From positions 11,104 to 75,103 of the forward strand of contig CAVSSS010000003.1 in NCBI GenBank assembly GCA_963730555.1: 64,000 nt of DNA. Direction: 5' to 3'. The position numbers and the translations under genes were made by a program. Shown here piece after piece: positions 1 to 10,429 of this stretch. Positions within the stretch are counted from its first letter, which is position 1; each line of letters starts with the position of its first letter. The notes below the pieces were generated by a model. That model saw only the letters and a list, made by a program, of their open reading frames with translations, did no database searches and was not told the DNA's origin. This DNA is from Roseiarcus sp963730555. Lineage in GTDB: Bacteria > Pseudomonadota > Alphaproteobacteria > Rhizobiales > Beijerinckiaceae.

Positions 1-11
1 AGAGGAGCGCC

Positions 12-1613
12 ATGGACAGTTGGTTCGACCGTAGCGTTGTTCCGCCGACGCGCTACGAGGTGCATTACGGCGGTAGCCGGATGGTTCGCTGCTTCACGGA
101 TCGTCCCAAGAGCGTCCACGAAATGCTGTCGAACGCAGTGGCGCGCCGTCCGCACGGGGTGGCCCTCATCTGCGGAGAGGAGAACGTCACATATTCCGGA
201 CTCGACGCGCTGGTCGGCCGCGTCGCCGGCGGCCTGAAGGCGCTCGGGGTCGAAAAGGGCGACCGGGTCGCCATGGTGATAGGCAACAGCATCGAATTCG
301 TCGTTGTCATGTTCGCCATTGCGCGCCTCGGGGCGGTGTCCGTTCCCCTCAATATCCGTCACCAGCTGGCGGAAAACCGGCACATCATCGAGGACTGCGA
401 AGCGAAGGTCGTCGTCCACGAGCACGACCTTTCGGACAAGGTCCCGGCGCAGGACACCCTTCCAAGCCTCAAGCACGTGATCGCATTGCGACGCGACAGC
501 GGCGCGCAGGCGCTCTCCGATCTTCTGCACACCCTGCCGGTGACGAGGGTCGAGGCGGTTGACGAGGAGGAGGCTGCAACCATCCTCTACACATCGGGCA
601 CGACCGGCCGCCCGAAGGGCGCAATGCTGACCCACTTCAGCACCATCCACTCGGTGCTCCATTACCAGTGGGTGATGGAGCTGACCGAAGAGGACCGCTG
701 CTTGCTCGCGGTGCCCATGAGCCACGTCACTGGCGTCATCGCGCTCATCGACACCATGGTTCACTGCGCCGGCGCGCTCATCATCATGCCGGCCTTCAAG
801 GCGACGGATTTCATCGATCTCACCGCCCGGCACCGCATCACCTACTCGCTGATCGTGCCGGCGATGTTCAACCTCTGCCTGCTCGCGCCGAACTTCGACC
901 GCGCCGACCTCTCCGCCTGGCGAGTGTCCGGCTACGGCGGGGCGATCATGCCCGAGGTCACCCTCGAGCGCATTGCGGAAAAGCTCCCGCGTCTCAGGCT
1001 CATCAACTGTTACGGGTCGACCGAGACGACGTCGCCCGCCGTGTTCATGCCTCCCGAGGAGGCCGTCGCCCGCAAGGAATACGTGGGCCTGACTGTTCCC
1101 TGCGGACACATCACGGTCATGGACCCCGAGGGCGTCGAGGTTCCTTACGGAACGCCCGGCGAGGTGTACATCGGCGGCGCTATGGTCGTGCCCGGGTACT
1201 TCAACAATCCCGAGGCCACCGAGCGCGAATTCAAAGCCGGCTATTGGAAGTCAGGCGATCTCGGAATCATGGACGAGAGAGGCTACCTGCGGATCATCGA
1301 CCGCATCAAGGACGTGATCAATCGCGGCGGGTTCAAGATCTTCGCCTCCGAAGTCGAAAACGTTCTGCTCGACCATCCCGCAATCGTCGAGGCCGCAGTT
1401 GTCGCGAAGCCATGCCCGGTGCTTGGCGAACGCGTCCATGCCTTCGTCGTCACGCGTAACAGCGTCGAGGACGCGGAGCTCACGAAGTACTGCGCTAACG
1501 TTCTCTCCGACTACAAGGTGCCGGAGGCCTTCCACCGGCTCGAGAACACGCTGCCCCGCAACGCCGCCGGCAAAGTGCTCAAGCGTGATTTGCGCCAGAG
1601 TCTGGTAGCCTGA
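12..1613 (+). CDS. AMP-forming acyl-CoA synthetase/ligase
   Basis: Member of the ANL superfamily, which activates a carboxylic acid to an acyl-adenylate and then a CoA thioester in the cytosol. Seen: the AMP-binding loop YTSGTTGRPKG near residue 190, YGSTETTSP near 333, the hinge/core region with SGDLG and RIIDRIKD around 420-435, and the catalytic lysine motif NAAGKVLKRDLR near the C-terminus. At 533 aa it is full length. GAGGAG lies just before the ATG. The cyclase-family gene follows after 45 nt on the same strand and probably shares the transcript, which suggests activation of an acid released by hydrolysis or ring opening. The substrate cannot be read from the sequence; medium-chain, aromatic and cyclic acids are all possible. 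Confidence 0.88.
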   Translation: MDSWFDRSVVPPTRYEVHYGGSRMVRCFTDRPKSVHEMLSNAVARRPHGVALICGEENVTYSGLDALVGRVAGGLKALGVEKGDRVAMVIGNSIEFVVVMFAIARLGAVSVPLNIRHQLAENRHIIEDCEAKVVVHEHDLSDKVPAQDTLPSLKHVIALRRDSGAQALSDLLHTLPVTRVEAVDEEEAATILYTSGTTGRPKGAMLTHFSTIHSVLHYQWVMELTEEDRCLLAVPMSHVTGVIALIDTMVHCAGALIIMPAFKATDFIDLTARHRITYSLIVPAMFNLCLLAPNFDRADLSAWRVSGYGGAIMPEVTLERIAEKLPRLRLINCYGSTETTSPAVFMPPEEAVARKEYVGLTVPCGHITVMDPEGVEVPYGTPGEVYIGGAMVVPGYFNNPEATEREFKAGYWKSGDLGIMDERGYLRIIDRIKDVINRGGFKIFASEVENVLLDHPAIVEAAVVAKPCPVLGERVHAFVVTRNSVEDAELTKYCANVLSDYKVPEAFHRLENTLPRNAAGKVLKRDLRQSLVA

Positions 1614-1658
1614 CTGATAACGCTGACAACCGTCTAAAACTGGAGGAGTGAAACGCAC

Positions 1659-2639
1659 ATGGCTGCCAAGGCGCCTTTGAATAAGCGCGAAGAGTTGCGC
1701 ATGGGTCAGTTGCTGGCGGGCTCGCCGTCGAACTGGGGCCGGTGGGGCCCCAACGATCAGGTCGGCTCGCTGAACTTTCTCACCAATAAGGAGGTGCTGC
1801 GCGGCGTCCGCGCGGTCAAGCAGGGCAAGGTGTTCACCTGCGGCGAGCAGATCGGCCAACCGGCCGGCGACCCGATCTGGCCCGGCCGTACGCCAACGTC
1901 ACGCGTCAACGTGCGCGACAAGAGTTACTATGACGCGGGCCGGGTGAAGCCGTTCCCCGGCGGCGTCGAATACGCAGACGACCAGATGACGATGTTTCTG
2001 CAGGGCTCGACGCAATACGACGCGCTTGGCCACGTCTGGTATGACGATAAGATCTGGAATGGCTACCCGGCGTCGGCCACCGTGGGCGGTATGGCGCAGG
2101 CGTCGGTCCTGCCGATCGCCGAGCGGGGCATCGTCGGCCGCGGCGTTCTCCTCGACATGGCCGCCTACAAGGGCAAGTTCGCTCTGGACAAGGGCGACCT
2201 CCTCGGCCTCGAAGACCTGCACGGCGCGGCGAAGAAGCAGGGCGTCACGATCGAGAAGCACGACATCCTCTGCCTGCGCATCGGCTTCCTTCAGCTCAGG
2301 CTCAAGCAGACGAAGGACCAGTTCTACAAGGATTTCAACGAACCGGGCCTCACCTACGGCCCCGAGCTCGTCGACTGGTTCCACAAGATGGAGATTCCCG
2401 CGCTCTGTACCGACACGATCAGCAACGAATGCGAGCTAGATCCCGCGGTCGGCGTGCAGATCCCGCTGCATTGCGCGCTGATGCGCAACCTTGGAATCGC
2501 CTTCAACGAGATCTGCAACTTCGAGGAGCTCGCGCCGGACTGCCACAAGGACGGCCAGTGGGACTTCCTCTATGTGGCGGCGCCACTGAAGGTGACCGAG
2601 GCGACTGGCGCGCCCGTCAACGTCGTCGCGGTCAAGTAA
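1659..2639 (+). CDS. Cyclase-family metal-dependent hydrolase
   Basis: Resembles the cyclase/kynurenine-formamidase-like family (PF04199), metal-dependent hydrolases acting on amides or lactones. Seen: the family's central motif as GSTQYDALGHV near residue 118, in the glutamine variant rather than the textbook HxGTHxDxPxH form, and an N-terminal NWGRWGPNDQVGSLN segment typical of the longer (~320 aa) subgroup. GGAGGAG-like sequence precedes the ATG. Its position after an acyl-CoA ligase and before a sugar-type ABC transporter suggests a small catabolic operon. The substrate is unknown. The gene is intact, unlike several downstream neighbours. Confidence 0.85.
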   Translation: MAAKAPLNKREELRMGQLLAGSPSNWGRWGPNDQVGSLNFLTNKEVLRGVRAVKQGKVFTCGEQIGQPAGDPIWPGRTPTSRVNVRDKSYYDAGRVKPFPGGVEYADDQMTMFLQGSTQYDALGHVWYDDKIWNGYPASATVGGMAQASVLPIAERGIVGRGVLLDMAAYKGKFALDKGDLLGLEDLHGAAKKQGVTIEKHDILCLRIGFLQLRLKQTKDQFYKDFNEPGLTYGPELVDWFHKMEIPALCTDTISNECELDPAVGVQIPLHCALMRNLGIAFNEICNFEELAPDCHKDGQWDFLYVAAPLKVTEATGAPVNVVAVK

Positions 2640-2859
2640 CGACTTCCGCAAATTCGCGGGCCGCTGATCCGGGCGGCCCGCGACGCAGACCGGCGGCGCA
2701 AACATCCGGCGATCAGGGTATCCTGAGCCGTAACGGAGGTGCGTGTCCCCAGCGGGCCAAGGCAAGCCGGCCGGCGACCTGAAAACCGGGGCCGAAAGTA
2801 AGATGAAACGACTGAAACGCGCCAAGCCATGGAGCAAGCGCGCAAGGGAGAAGCGCAAA

Positions 2860-3982
2860 ATGAAAGCAACAACCATTCTGAAGACGGTCGGCCTCGGACT
2901 GGGCCTCGCCGCCGGCGTCGCGGCGAGCGCCGCTCACGCCGAGAAGTACAAGATCTACCTCTCGATGAGCTACATCGGCAACGATTGGCAGGACGAAGCG
3001 GCCAAGATGGTCAAGGCTCTAGCGGCCGCGCCGGAGTACAAGGACAAGGTCGATCTCAAGGTCCAGGTCGCGGGACCGAACGCGCAGAAGCAGATCCAGC
3101 AGATCAATGCGATGGTGGCCGCCGGCGCCAAGGCGATCGTGGTCTATCCGATCTCCCCGACCGCGCTCAACGAGGCCGTCAAGGCGGCTTGCGACAAGGG
3201 TGTGGTCATCGCCGCCTATGACGGCATAATCGAGGAGCCCTGCGCGTACAACACGCACGTCGACCAGTACGAGTGGGGGAAGGTCACCGCCGAGTGGCTC
3301 GCCAAGAAGCTCGGCGGCAAGGGCAACATCGTCATGATCACCGGCGTCAATGGCACGTCCGTCGACACGCTGCGCAACAAGGGGGCGCGCGAAGTGTTCG
3401 CGAAATATCCGGGCATCAAGATCGTCGCTGAGGCGAACGGCATGTGGAGCCAGGCGGTGGCCCGCACCGAGCTCTCGAAGATCGTTGCGACCCATCCGTG
3501 GGACACGATCGACGGCCTTTGGATGCAAGCGGGATGCTATACGGCGTTCTCAATGCAGAGCGAGGCCGGCATTCCGGACAACAAGCTCAAGCCCTGTGCC
3601 GGCGAAGGCACCAACGGCCATCGCATTCAGATGTTCCGCCACCGGCACGAAGATCGAAGGCGCGAGCGGAACCTACCGGCCGATGGGCGCGCCAAGCATC
3701 TCCGCAAGCTCGCAGGTCTATCCGGGCGCGATCGCTCTCAAGATGGCAGTCGACAAGCTCGAAGGCAAGGACGTGCCTAAGGTGAAGCTTCTCTCCCCCA
3801 ACCCGGTCACCAACGAGACTGTGAAGCTCTGTGACACCGGCTCGTGGCAGGAAATGAAGGCGGGCTGCAACACCTTCTCGCCCACGATCGTTACCAACCC
3901 CGGCTGGTTCGCTTCGATCTTCACGCCGGACCTGCCCGACGTCGGTCTGCAGGCGGCGCTAGTCGGCCAGCCTGAGGACTGA
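2860..3982 (+). pseudogene. Sugar ABC transporter substrate-binding protein, frameshifted
   Basis: Periplasmic binding protein of the ribose/xylose type (Peripla_BP_4). The chosen ATG at 2860 has AGGGAG upstream and opens a clear Sec signal peptide (KATTILKTVGLGLGLAAG, cleavage after AHA). Similarity runs in one frame to about 3635 (AGEGTNGHRIQM) and resumes one frame later from about 3640 (ATGTKIEGASGTYRPMGAP) to the stop at 3982, so one extra base lies between roughly 3630 and 3650. The ATPase and fused permease genes follow, completing an importer. The single indel could be a sequencing error or a true mutation; if real, the importer has lost its receptor. Confidence 0.82.
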
Positions 3983-4057
3983 CCCTTTCTGAACATCCGC
4001 CGGCGGGCCTTCTTTCGAGCCCGCCGGCGGCCAAGGCTTTTCCTGAGGCTTCGAGCG

Positions 4058-5599
4058 ATGTCGGATCTTCCCTCAGTCGTCGAGGTGGGCGCGATCCGCA
4101 AAACCTACGGCGCAACCGTCGCGCTCGACGGCGCATCGCTCACGGTTGCGGCCGGCGCGGTCCACGCCCTGCTTGGCGAAAACGGCGCCGGAAAGTCGAC
4201 GATGGTGAAGATCCTGAGCGGGCTCGTGCAGCCGAACTCGGGCGAGATTCGAGTTTGCGGGGTGGTCCGCCGACTTGACAGTCCGCGGGTGGCGCAGAGC
4301 TATGGACTGCAGACCGCCTTTCAGGAAATGACCCAGGTCCGCGATCTGACGGTGACGCAGAACCTTCTGCTGAACTCCGAGCCCGTGTCCGCCCTGGGGT
4401 TCGTGCGCAGGCGCAAGGCCGAAGAGCTTGCCGTTGCGCATCTCGAGAAACTCGGACTGGGCTTCATCGATCCGCGCGCCGAAGTTCGCGACCTCGATCT
4501 TCCGATCCGGCAGAAACTGGAGATCGCCCGCGCGGTCCTGAAGAAGCCGAAACTGCTTCTCCTCGACGAGCCGACCTCGACGCTGTCGGGGCGCGACATC
4601 GACTGGCTCGGCCGCATCATCGCCGAAACTAAGGTGGGGGGCGCGTCGGTAATCTTCATTACCCACCGTATGCCGGAGGTCAAAGAATTCTGCGAATTTC
4701 TCACCGTCTTCCGCAACGGAAAAGACGTCGGCACAGCGCGCGTCGGCGAACTTCCGGAGGAAGAGGTGGTCCGGATGATCATCGGCCGCTCTCTGACGGC
4801 GACCTTTCCGCCACGGGAGAACACGGTCCGCGCCGCCGAAACGCCGCGCCTGTCGGCGAGGAACGTCTCGACCGACAGCCGCCTGAGCAAGGCCAGTTTC
4901 AATCTTGCTGCGGGCGAGATCCTCGGCGTGTCCGGTCTCCAGGGCATGGGCATGCAGGAGCTCTTCCTCGGCTGCTTTGGCGCAATGCCGCTCAGCGAGG
5001 GTCACATCGAGATCAATGGCAAGCGCGTCACGCTTATGTCGCCGCGCGACGCAGTCAGACAGAACATCGGCGTGAGTCTCGTACCTGAGGATCGCAAGAC
5101 TGAAGGCCTGTTCCTCAAGCTAGACGGTCTGAAAAACATGTCGCTGCCTGTCCTTGACCGCTTCACGCGTTTCGGCCTGATCGACGAGGAGGCGGAAGCG
5201 GAAGCCGTGCGCGGCGCGATGCAGGCCGTTCAGGTGCAGAATCGCGCCATGTTCACCCGCGCCGGCGCTTTCAGCGGCGGAAACCAGCAAAAGATCGCAA
5301 TCGGCAAGTGGCTCATGACCGGCAGCCGAGTCCTGCTGCTTTACGACCCTACGCGCGGCGTCGACGTCGGCACCAAACACGAGATCTATGTCCTCATTCA
5401 TGAATTTGCGAAAGCCGGCGGTTCGGTGCTCCTGTTCTCCTCCGAGATCCCCGAGCTCGTGAATCTCTGCCACCGGGTCTTGGTCATGTACAAAGGCTCG
5501 GTGGTGCTCGAACTCGCCGGCGACGAACTGGACGAGGAAGCGATCATACGAGCCGCGCTCGGGGAGAAGGCGAACGTTGCGGCGAGGGTGCAAGGATGA
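4058..5599 (+). CDS. Sugar ABC transporter ATP-binding protein (tandem NBD)
   Basis: RbsA/XylG/MglA-type protein with two nucleotide-binding domains in one 513-aa chain; powers sugar import at the inner membrane. Seen: Walker A GENGAGKST at about residue 41 and Walker B LLLLDEPTSTLS in the first half, and GGNQQKIAIGKWL followed by YDPTRGVDVGTKHEIY in the second half. The second half lacks a normal Walker A, as usual in this family. The first signature loop is degenerate (DLPIRQKLEIA), and the second Walker B reads YDPT instead of DEPT, so ATP hydrolysis is probably asymmetric. Its last 4 bases (ATGA) overlap the permease start, indicating translational coupling. Confidence 0.93.
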   Translation: MSDLPSVVEVGAIRKTYGATVALDGASLTVAAGAVHALLGENGAGKSTMVKILSGLVQPNSGEIRVCGVVRRLDSPRVAQSYGLQTAFQEMTQVRDLTVTQNLLLNSEPVSALGFVRRRKAEELAVAHLEKLGLGFIDPRAEVRDLDLPIRQKLEIARAVLKKPKLLLLDEPTSTLSGRDIDWLGRIIAETKVGGASVIFITHRMPEVKEFCEFLTVFRNGKDVGTARVGELPEEEVVRMIIGRSLTATFPPRENTVRAAETPRLSARNVSTDSRLSKASFNLAAGEILGVSGLQGMGMQELFLGCFGAMPLSEGHIEINGKRVTLMSPRDAVRQNIGVSLVPEDRKTEGLFLKLDGLKNMSLPVLDRFTRFGLIDEEAEAEAVRGAMQAVQVQNRAMFTRAGAFSGGNQQKIAIGKWLMTGSRVLLLYDPTRGVDVGTKHEIYVLIHEFAKAGGSVLLFSSEIPELVNLCHRVLVMYKGSVVLELAGDELDEEAIIRAALGEKANVAARVQG

Positions 5600-7662
5600 G
5601 CGCGATGACGATCCAAACCCTGGAAGTTGGTCAGTCGCGAACTCGGCTCAATTTGTCGCGCCATCGCGGCCTGATTGCGGCAATCATCGTCTTTGCGGCG
5701 CTGCTCGGCATCGTCGCGGCGATCACGCCGAAGGGCCTCGGCTACTATGATATCACCTCGCTCATCACGAGCGGCGCGCCGCTCGCGCTAACGGCGGTCG
5801 GACAGACCTTCGTCATCGTTGTTGGTGGATTCGATCTCTCGGCCGGCGCGGCCGTTTCGCTGGTCAACGCGGTCATCGCGACGATGCCGCAGGAGACAGC
5901 CGCCGGCCAGATCGGCGCCGTTGCGGCAGGGCTTGCGATCGGCGCCGCGGTCGGTGCCTTCAACGGATTCTTCGTCGCATTTCTGAGGCTGCAGTCGATC
6001 GTTGTCACGCTGTCGACCATGTTCCTCGTCCGCGGGCTCACGCTGCTCATCATGCCCGATCCAGGCGGAGCGGTCGCGGAGGCCTTGACGAAGTTCTTCA
6101 CAGGCGCTGCGATTCCGGGCGTGCTTCCGGCGGCGGCCCTCGTGATCGCTGGCGGCCTCGTCCTCTGGCTGCTTGTCCGGCGGACGAAGTTCGGCACGGC
6201 GATGTTTGCGGTCGGAAGCGACGCAGAGGCCTCGCACGCGGTCGGCATCTCGGTCGAGTGGACACGGTTCGGCGCCTTCGTTCTCGGCGGCTTGTTTTAT
6301 GGCATGGCTGGCGTTTTCGTCGGCGCGCAAACCGGCTCTGCCGATCCCCTCGTCGGCGATCCGCTGCTTTTGCAGAGCTTTACGGCCGTCGTTCTCGGCG
6401 GGACCTTGCTCGGTGGCGGAAGGGGCAGCGCAGTCGGGTCGGTCATCGGCGCCTACACGCTCATGCTGATGATCAACCTCCTGCTGGCCCTCGACGTCTC
6501 GGCCTATTTCTCCACGATCGCCGAGGGCGTCGTGCTGGTTCTCGCCGTCGTCGGCGCCTCGATCAGTTCGGACAGCGTCGCGGTCCAGTCGCTGCGCCGC
6601 GCGGGCCTCTGGCTGCGAGCGCGCTCCTCGGGCTCCCTCGCGGGTCAGGTCGCGACCGGGATTTCTGCGCCGACCTCGATGCTTCCGGCAAGAGCGCCAC
6701 AGACCCCCGCTCAGCGCGCTTCGTGGCTCGACCGTAACCGCGATCAGTTGCGCTACGTCATGCCCGCCTATGTCGCCTTCGTCCTCGTGGTGATCGTCAC
6801 GCAGTTCGTCTATCCGGAAAACATCATTCTCTCGGTCAAGTATTACGATTCGCTCGTTGTTCTCGGCGCGTTCCTGGCGATCCTCGCGCTCGGACAGGGC
6901 GCGGTGATCCTGTCGGGCGGGCTCGACCTTTCGGTCCCGTGGACGATAGGCTTCTGTGGGATCCTGGCCGCCGGACTCATCCAGGGCTCGAACATGGCGA
7001 CGATCTGGGCGGTTCCATTGGCGCTCGGAGCCGGCGCGCTGATCGGCCTCGTCAACGGCCTCGGCGTCGCCGCCCTCGGTCTGCCGCCCATCGTCGTCAC
7101 ACTCGCGATGAACGGCGTATTGCAGGGCGCGGCGCTCCTCTACAGCAATGGCACGCCTGCGGGATTCGCGTCGCCTGCGCTGCGCTGGATGATGACGGGC
7201 AGGGTCGGCGGGATCACGCCCGTGGTCGCCTTGATGGCCGTGTTTGTCCTGTTTGGCGTAACGCTCCTTGGCCGCACCGTCTTCGGGCGGTGGGTTTACG
7301 CCGTCGGCAACAGCCCGCGCGCCTCGTTCCTGTCGGGTGTCGATGTCAAGGCGACGATGATTGGCGTCTACGTCCTCAGCGGCTTCTGCGCAGCGCTTGT
7401 CGGCGTTCTGATTACCGGCTTCAGCGGTCAGGCGAGCCTCGGCATGGGCGACGATTTCCTGCTGCCGTCGATCGCGGTCGTCATTGTGGGCGGTACACTG
7501 ATCACCGGCGGCCGGGGCAACTACATCGGCATGCTCGGCGGAGTGTTGCTCCTGACAGCGCTCCAGACGCTGCTCGCGGGAACGACCCTTCCGCACGCAG
7601 TGCGCGACATCATCTTTGGGGCGGTCGTCCTGGTTTCAGTGCTGGCGCTGAGCGAAAAATGA
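5596..7662 (+). CDS. ABC sugar permease, two permease domains fused
   Basis: A 688-aa inner-membrane protein made of two BPD_transp_2 (RbsC-like) permease domains in tandem: about residues 20-325 and 385-685, joined by a polar linker rich in Ser, Arg and Pro. Each half carries the family's VGGFDLSAGA / LSGGLDLSVPW motif and the GGTLL.GGRG / GGTLITGGRG loop near its end. Most relatives encode two separate permeases or a homodimer, so this is a natural heterodimer fusion. The start overlaps the ATPase stop by 4 nt. With the upstream frameshifted binding protein it forms one import system; the substrate is probably a sugar, polyol or other small polar compound. Confidence 0.9.
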   Translation: MSAMTIQTLEVGQSRTRLNLSRHRGLIAAIIVFAALLGIVAAITPKGLGYYDITSLITSGAPLALTAVGQTFVIVVGGFDLSAGAAVSLVNAVIATMPQETAAGQIGAVAAGLAIGAAVGAFNGFFVAFLRLQSIVVTLSTMFLVRGLTLLIMPDPGGAVAEALTKFFTGAAIPGVLPAAALVIAGGLVLWLLVRRTKFGTAMFAVGSDAEASHAVGISVEWTRFGAFVLGGLFYGMAGVFVGAQTGSADPLVGDPLLLQSFTAVVLGGTLLGGGRGSAVGSVIGAYTLMLMINLLLALDVSAYFSTIAEGVVLVLAVVGASISSDSVAVQSLRRAGLWLRARSSGSLAGQVATGISAPTSMLPARAPQTPAQRASWLDRNRDQLRYVMPAYVAFVLVVIVTQFVYPENIILSVKYYDSLVVLGAFLAILALGQGAVILSGGLDLSVPWTIGFCGILAAGLIQGSNMATIWAVPLALGAGALIGLVNGLGVAALGLPPIVVTLAMNGVLQGAALLYSNGTPAGFASPALRWMMTGRVGGITPVVALMAVFVLFGVTLLGRTVFGRWVYAVGNSPRASFLSGVDVKATMIGVYVLSGFCAALVGVLITGFSGQASLGMGDDFLLPSIAVVIVGGTLITGGRGNYIGMLGGVLLLTALQTLLAGTTLPHAVRDIIFGAVVLVSVLALSEK

Positions 7663-7840
7663 CGCTTCATCCCAGGCGGCTGCCTTCCTTCACGCTGGAC
7701 CCAAGCGCCGTGTGTTCGGTTCGCCGTTTGCGATCCAAGACCAGAAGGAAGGAATGACGGCGTGTCTTGAGGAGCGCGCGCCGGCTTCGATCACCGGTAG
7801 ACGCGGCCCAAGCAGGCCGACCCGGAGGACGACAACCGCC

Positions 7841-8604
7841 ATGGCCTATGCGGACATTCTTTGCTTTCTCGACGCCTCCGAGGAGTCGGTCGATCGGCTG
7901 CGGATCGCCGCGACACTCGCAGCGGCTCATGGGGCGCTGCTGACCGGGATCGACGCCACCGCTGGAGAGGTCTCGTCCGCGGCGGTCCATGAGGTTGGCG
8001 CGCGATTCGAAGAAGCGGCCAAAGCCTGCGGCGTAACCGCCAAGTTTATTCCCGCCGGTCTGCTCGACGCCGCATCGTTTGTCCACTCCTGCACCGATCT
8101 GATCGTCGCGCCTTCCCCCGGCGGACCCTCCCGCGCCTTCACCCGCCACGGACTTATCGAAAGCACATTGACCGAATCCGGGCGCCGGTGCTAATGCTGC
8201 CGGCGGGCACAAAGATCAGGAGCCTCGGCGAAACGGTGATCGTCGCCTGGAATGGCGCACGGGAGGCGCTGCGCGCCGTCCACGACGCTCTGCCGATTCT
8301 GAAGCGTGCGCGCACAGTGACCGTCTTCGCCTTTTCCTCGCGCCCGGAGCACCCTGCAAGAATTGGCGCTTCACCTGACGGAGCATCTTGGCCGGCATGG
8401 CGTCGACACGAATCTCGCCGATTGGACCAACGCCAGCGGCCTGTCGCCGGGGTCGAGGCGCTGCTCGCCTGCGCCGAGGATCGCTGCGCGGACCTTATTG
8501 TCGCGGGCGCCTTTGGCCACTCGCGTCTCTATGAGGAGATTTTCGGTGGCGTCAGCGTTGAACTGCTCCGCCAGCAGAGCGCGCCCATATTGATGTCGCA
8601 CTGA
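7841..8604 (+). pseudogene. Universal stress protein (UspA, two-domain), multiply frameshifted
   Basis: Cytosolic UspA-family protein of about 270 aa with two Usp folds. The start ATG at 7841 has GGAGG 12 nt upstream (MAYADILCFLDASEESVDRL). Similarity changes frame at about 8177 (TLTESG, then PVLMLPAG), again near 8345 (FSSRP, then TLQELALHLTEHLGRHGV) and back near 8440 (into VEALLACAEDRCADLIVAGA). The C-terminal nucleotide-loop motif GAFGHSRLYEEIFGGVS is intact. Three indels in 760 bp argue for real decay, or for a locally poor sequence. It probably once belonged to the transport/catabolic cluster. Confidence 0.75.
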
Positions 8605-8692
8605 CCGTTGGCTCCCGTCCGCCCTGAGCAGCAAACGTCTGCGGTTTCAACTGTGGGATGGACAAAACAATAGGACGGTTACGGAGGAAACC

Positions 8693-9223
8693 ATGAGACA
8701 GATTCGGCGCATCGTCACGACCGACGACGCAAACGGAAAGTCGGGCGTACTGGTCGACGGGATCGCATCGCGAACGATAACCGTGTTGACGGAAATGTGG
8801 ATCACCGACAGCAAACCGCCGAACCATAGGGACGGGATCGACCACGCGGAAAGATCCGATCGGCTGGAGCCTCCTCCAGGGGGCACGCTGTTTCGGTACT
8901 TCGAGATTGCGCCGGAGTCCGAGACGGCGCACTTGACCGACGAGGAAAAGCGCAAGGCGAACGCCGAATGGTTCGCGGCCATGAACGGCGCTCATCTGCA
9001 GCCCGACACGTCGCGGCACCCGGCCATGCATCGGTCGCACACGACGGATTACATCATCCTGCTCTCGGGCGAGATCACACTCATGCTCGACAAGGAAGAA
9101 AGGACCTTGAAGCCCTTCGATTGCGTGATTTAGAGACAAACCAATCACGCGTGGGTAAACCGGGGCTCCGAGCCCGCCCTGCTGATGGCTGTTCTGGTGG
9201 ACGACCGGCGCAGCGTCGGCTGA
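8693..9223 (+). pseudogene. Cupin-domain protein with internal stop
   Basis: Small cupin of the type placed in aromatic or acid catabolic clusters. ACGGAGG lies 8 nt before the ATG. The reading frame stops at TAG (9131-9133) after the cupin core (RHPAMHRSHTTDYIILLSG, then LDKEERTLKPFDCVI). The same frame then continues with RQTNHAWVNRGSEPALL to a stop at 9221-9223, which is exactly the expected second cupin motif (TNHAW). So the TAG is a nonsense change, most simply from CAG (Gln). The truncated product would lack the last beta-strands of the barrel. Function of the intact form: probably regulatory or isomerase-like; not determinable. Confidence 0.75.
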
Positions 9224-9367
9224 GGAAACGCGAGAAAGCCGGATTGCCGGGAACGAGGATAATTTGCCGGATTATGCCCGGCGGGTAACATCCCTATTCG
9301 ACGCCTTTCGCGGTCAGTTGCAAACGGTCGAACGGAAAAACAGACGACGGGGGAGGAAGAGACGATC

Positions 9368-10387
9368 ATGACAGGCGCATCTAATCCGATCGACGGATTC
9401 GTCGTCGATCGATCATCCATTTCCTATGTCGGCGACTCTCTTCAGCGGCCCGCGTGCGTCCTTGCGGAGCGAGACGGGTCGCTGTGGACCGCGGACGCGC
9501 GAGGCGGCGTGGTTCACATTCGGCCGGACGGTTCGCAGCGGTTGATCCTGCAGAATCTGGAGCGTGGCGTCGCAATACCTGAAGACGAGTCCGACGGATT
9601 GGTGACGGGAACGCTGCCGAACGGACTGGCGTTCGCACGAAACGGCGACATCCTCATCGCGAACTTCGGCACGAATCAACTCGAAGTTATGTCGCGCGCT
9701 GGCGAACCCGCGTCCTGGTCGACCAGATCGACGGAGCGCCAATCGGAACGGTCAATTTCATCCTCCGCGACAGCAAAGATCGCCAGTGGCTGACCATTTC
9801 GACCAGGGTCAAGAATTGGATGAATGCGATCAGTCCGACGGTCTCCGACGGCTACGTCGCAGTCTATGACGGAAAGACGTTGCGGACGGTCGCCGACGGG
9901 TTCCGCTTTATGAATGAGATTCGCTTCGACGCGCGCGAGGAGTGGCTTTACGTCGTGGAGACGTGCGGTCGTTGCATAACGAGATTGCGGGTGCTGAACG
10001 GCGGCGATTTGGTCGATCGAGAAGTTTTTGGTCCATCGGATCATGTCGCCTTCATCGATGGAATCGCTTTCGACTACTATGGCAACCTGTGGGGCACGCA
10101 CATTTTCAAGGATCGCGTGTTTGCGATCACACCCCGGGGCGATTTCAGGATCATCCTGGACGACGATTACGACAGCGAACCGGGACGCGCGCTCATGGAC
10201 GCCTTCGCCCCGGGACGAGGTGACGCCTGATCTCATCTCGGCCACCGGCGGAACGATTGCTCGCTGGTTCACCAGCGTGACATTCGGTGGGCACGATCTG
10301 AGAACGGTCTACGTGGGAAATCTCCAGGCTCCCCGGATTCCATACTTCCGATCGCCCGTGGCCGGGCTCCCCATGGTTCACTGGTAA
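9368..10387 (+). pseudogene. SMP-30/gluconolactonase-like protein, two frameshifts
   Basis: Six-bladed beta-propeller hydrolase of the SMP-30/lactonase family, which opens lactones using a bound divalent metal. A GGGGGAGGAAG Shine-Dalgarno region precedes the ATG. Family segments are seen in three successive frames: LPNGLAFARNGDILIANFG up to about 9710; then VLVDQIDGAPIGTVNF through FIDGIAFDYYGNLWGTHIF up to about 10205; then DEVTPDLISATGGTI to VGNLQAPRIPYF and the TAA at 10385. Two single-base indels are needed. It follows the cupin and precedes a dehydrogenase, consistent with lactone handling in a sugar or acid degradation route that is decaying. Confidence 0.78.
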
Positions 10388-10429
10388 TATGCCAACGCGT
10401 GCGCGCGTGCAGCCGCGCTCGCTTCCTGA

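Noticed and set aside
5788..7596. 602-codon minus-strand open frame
   Set aside because: Antisense to the fused permease; highly charged, no recognisable features.
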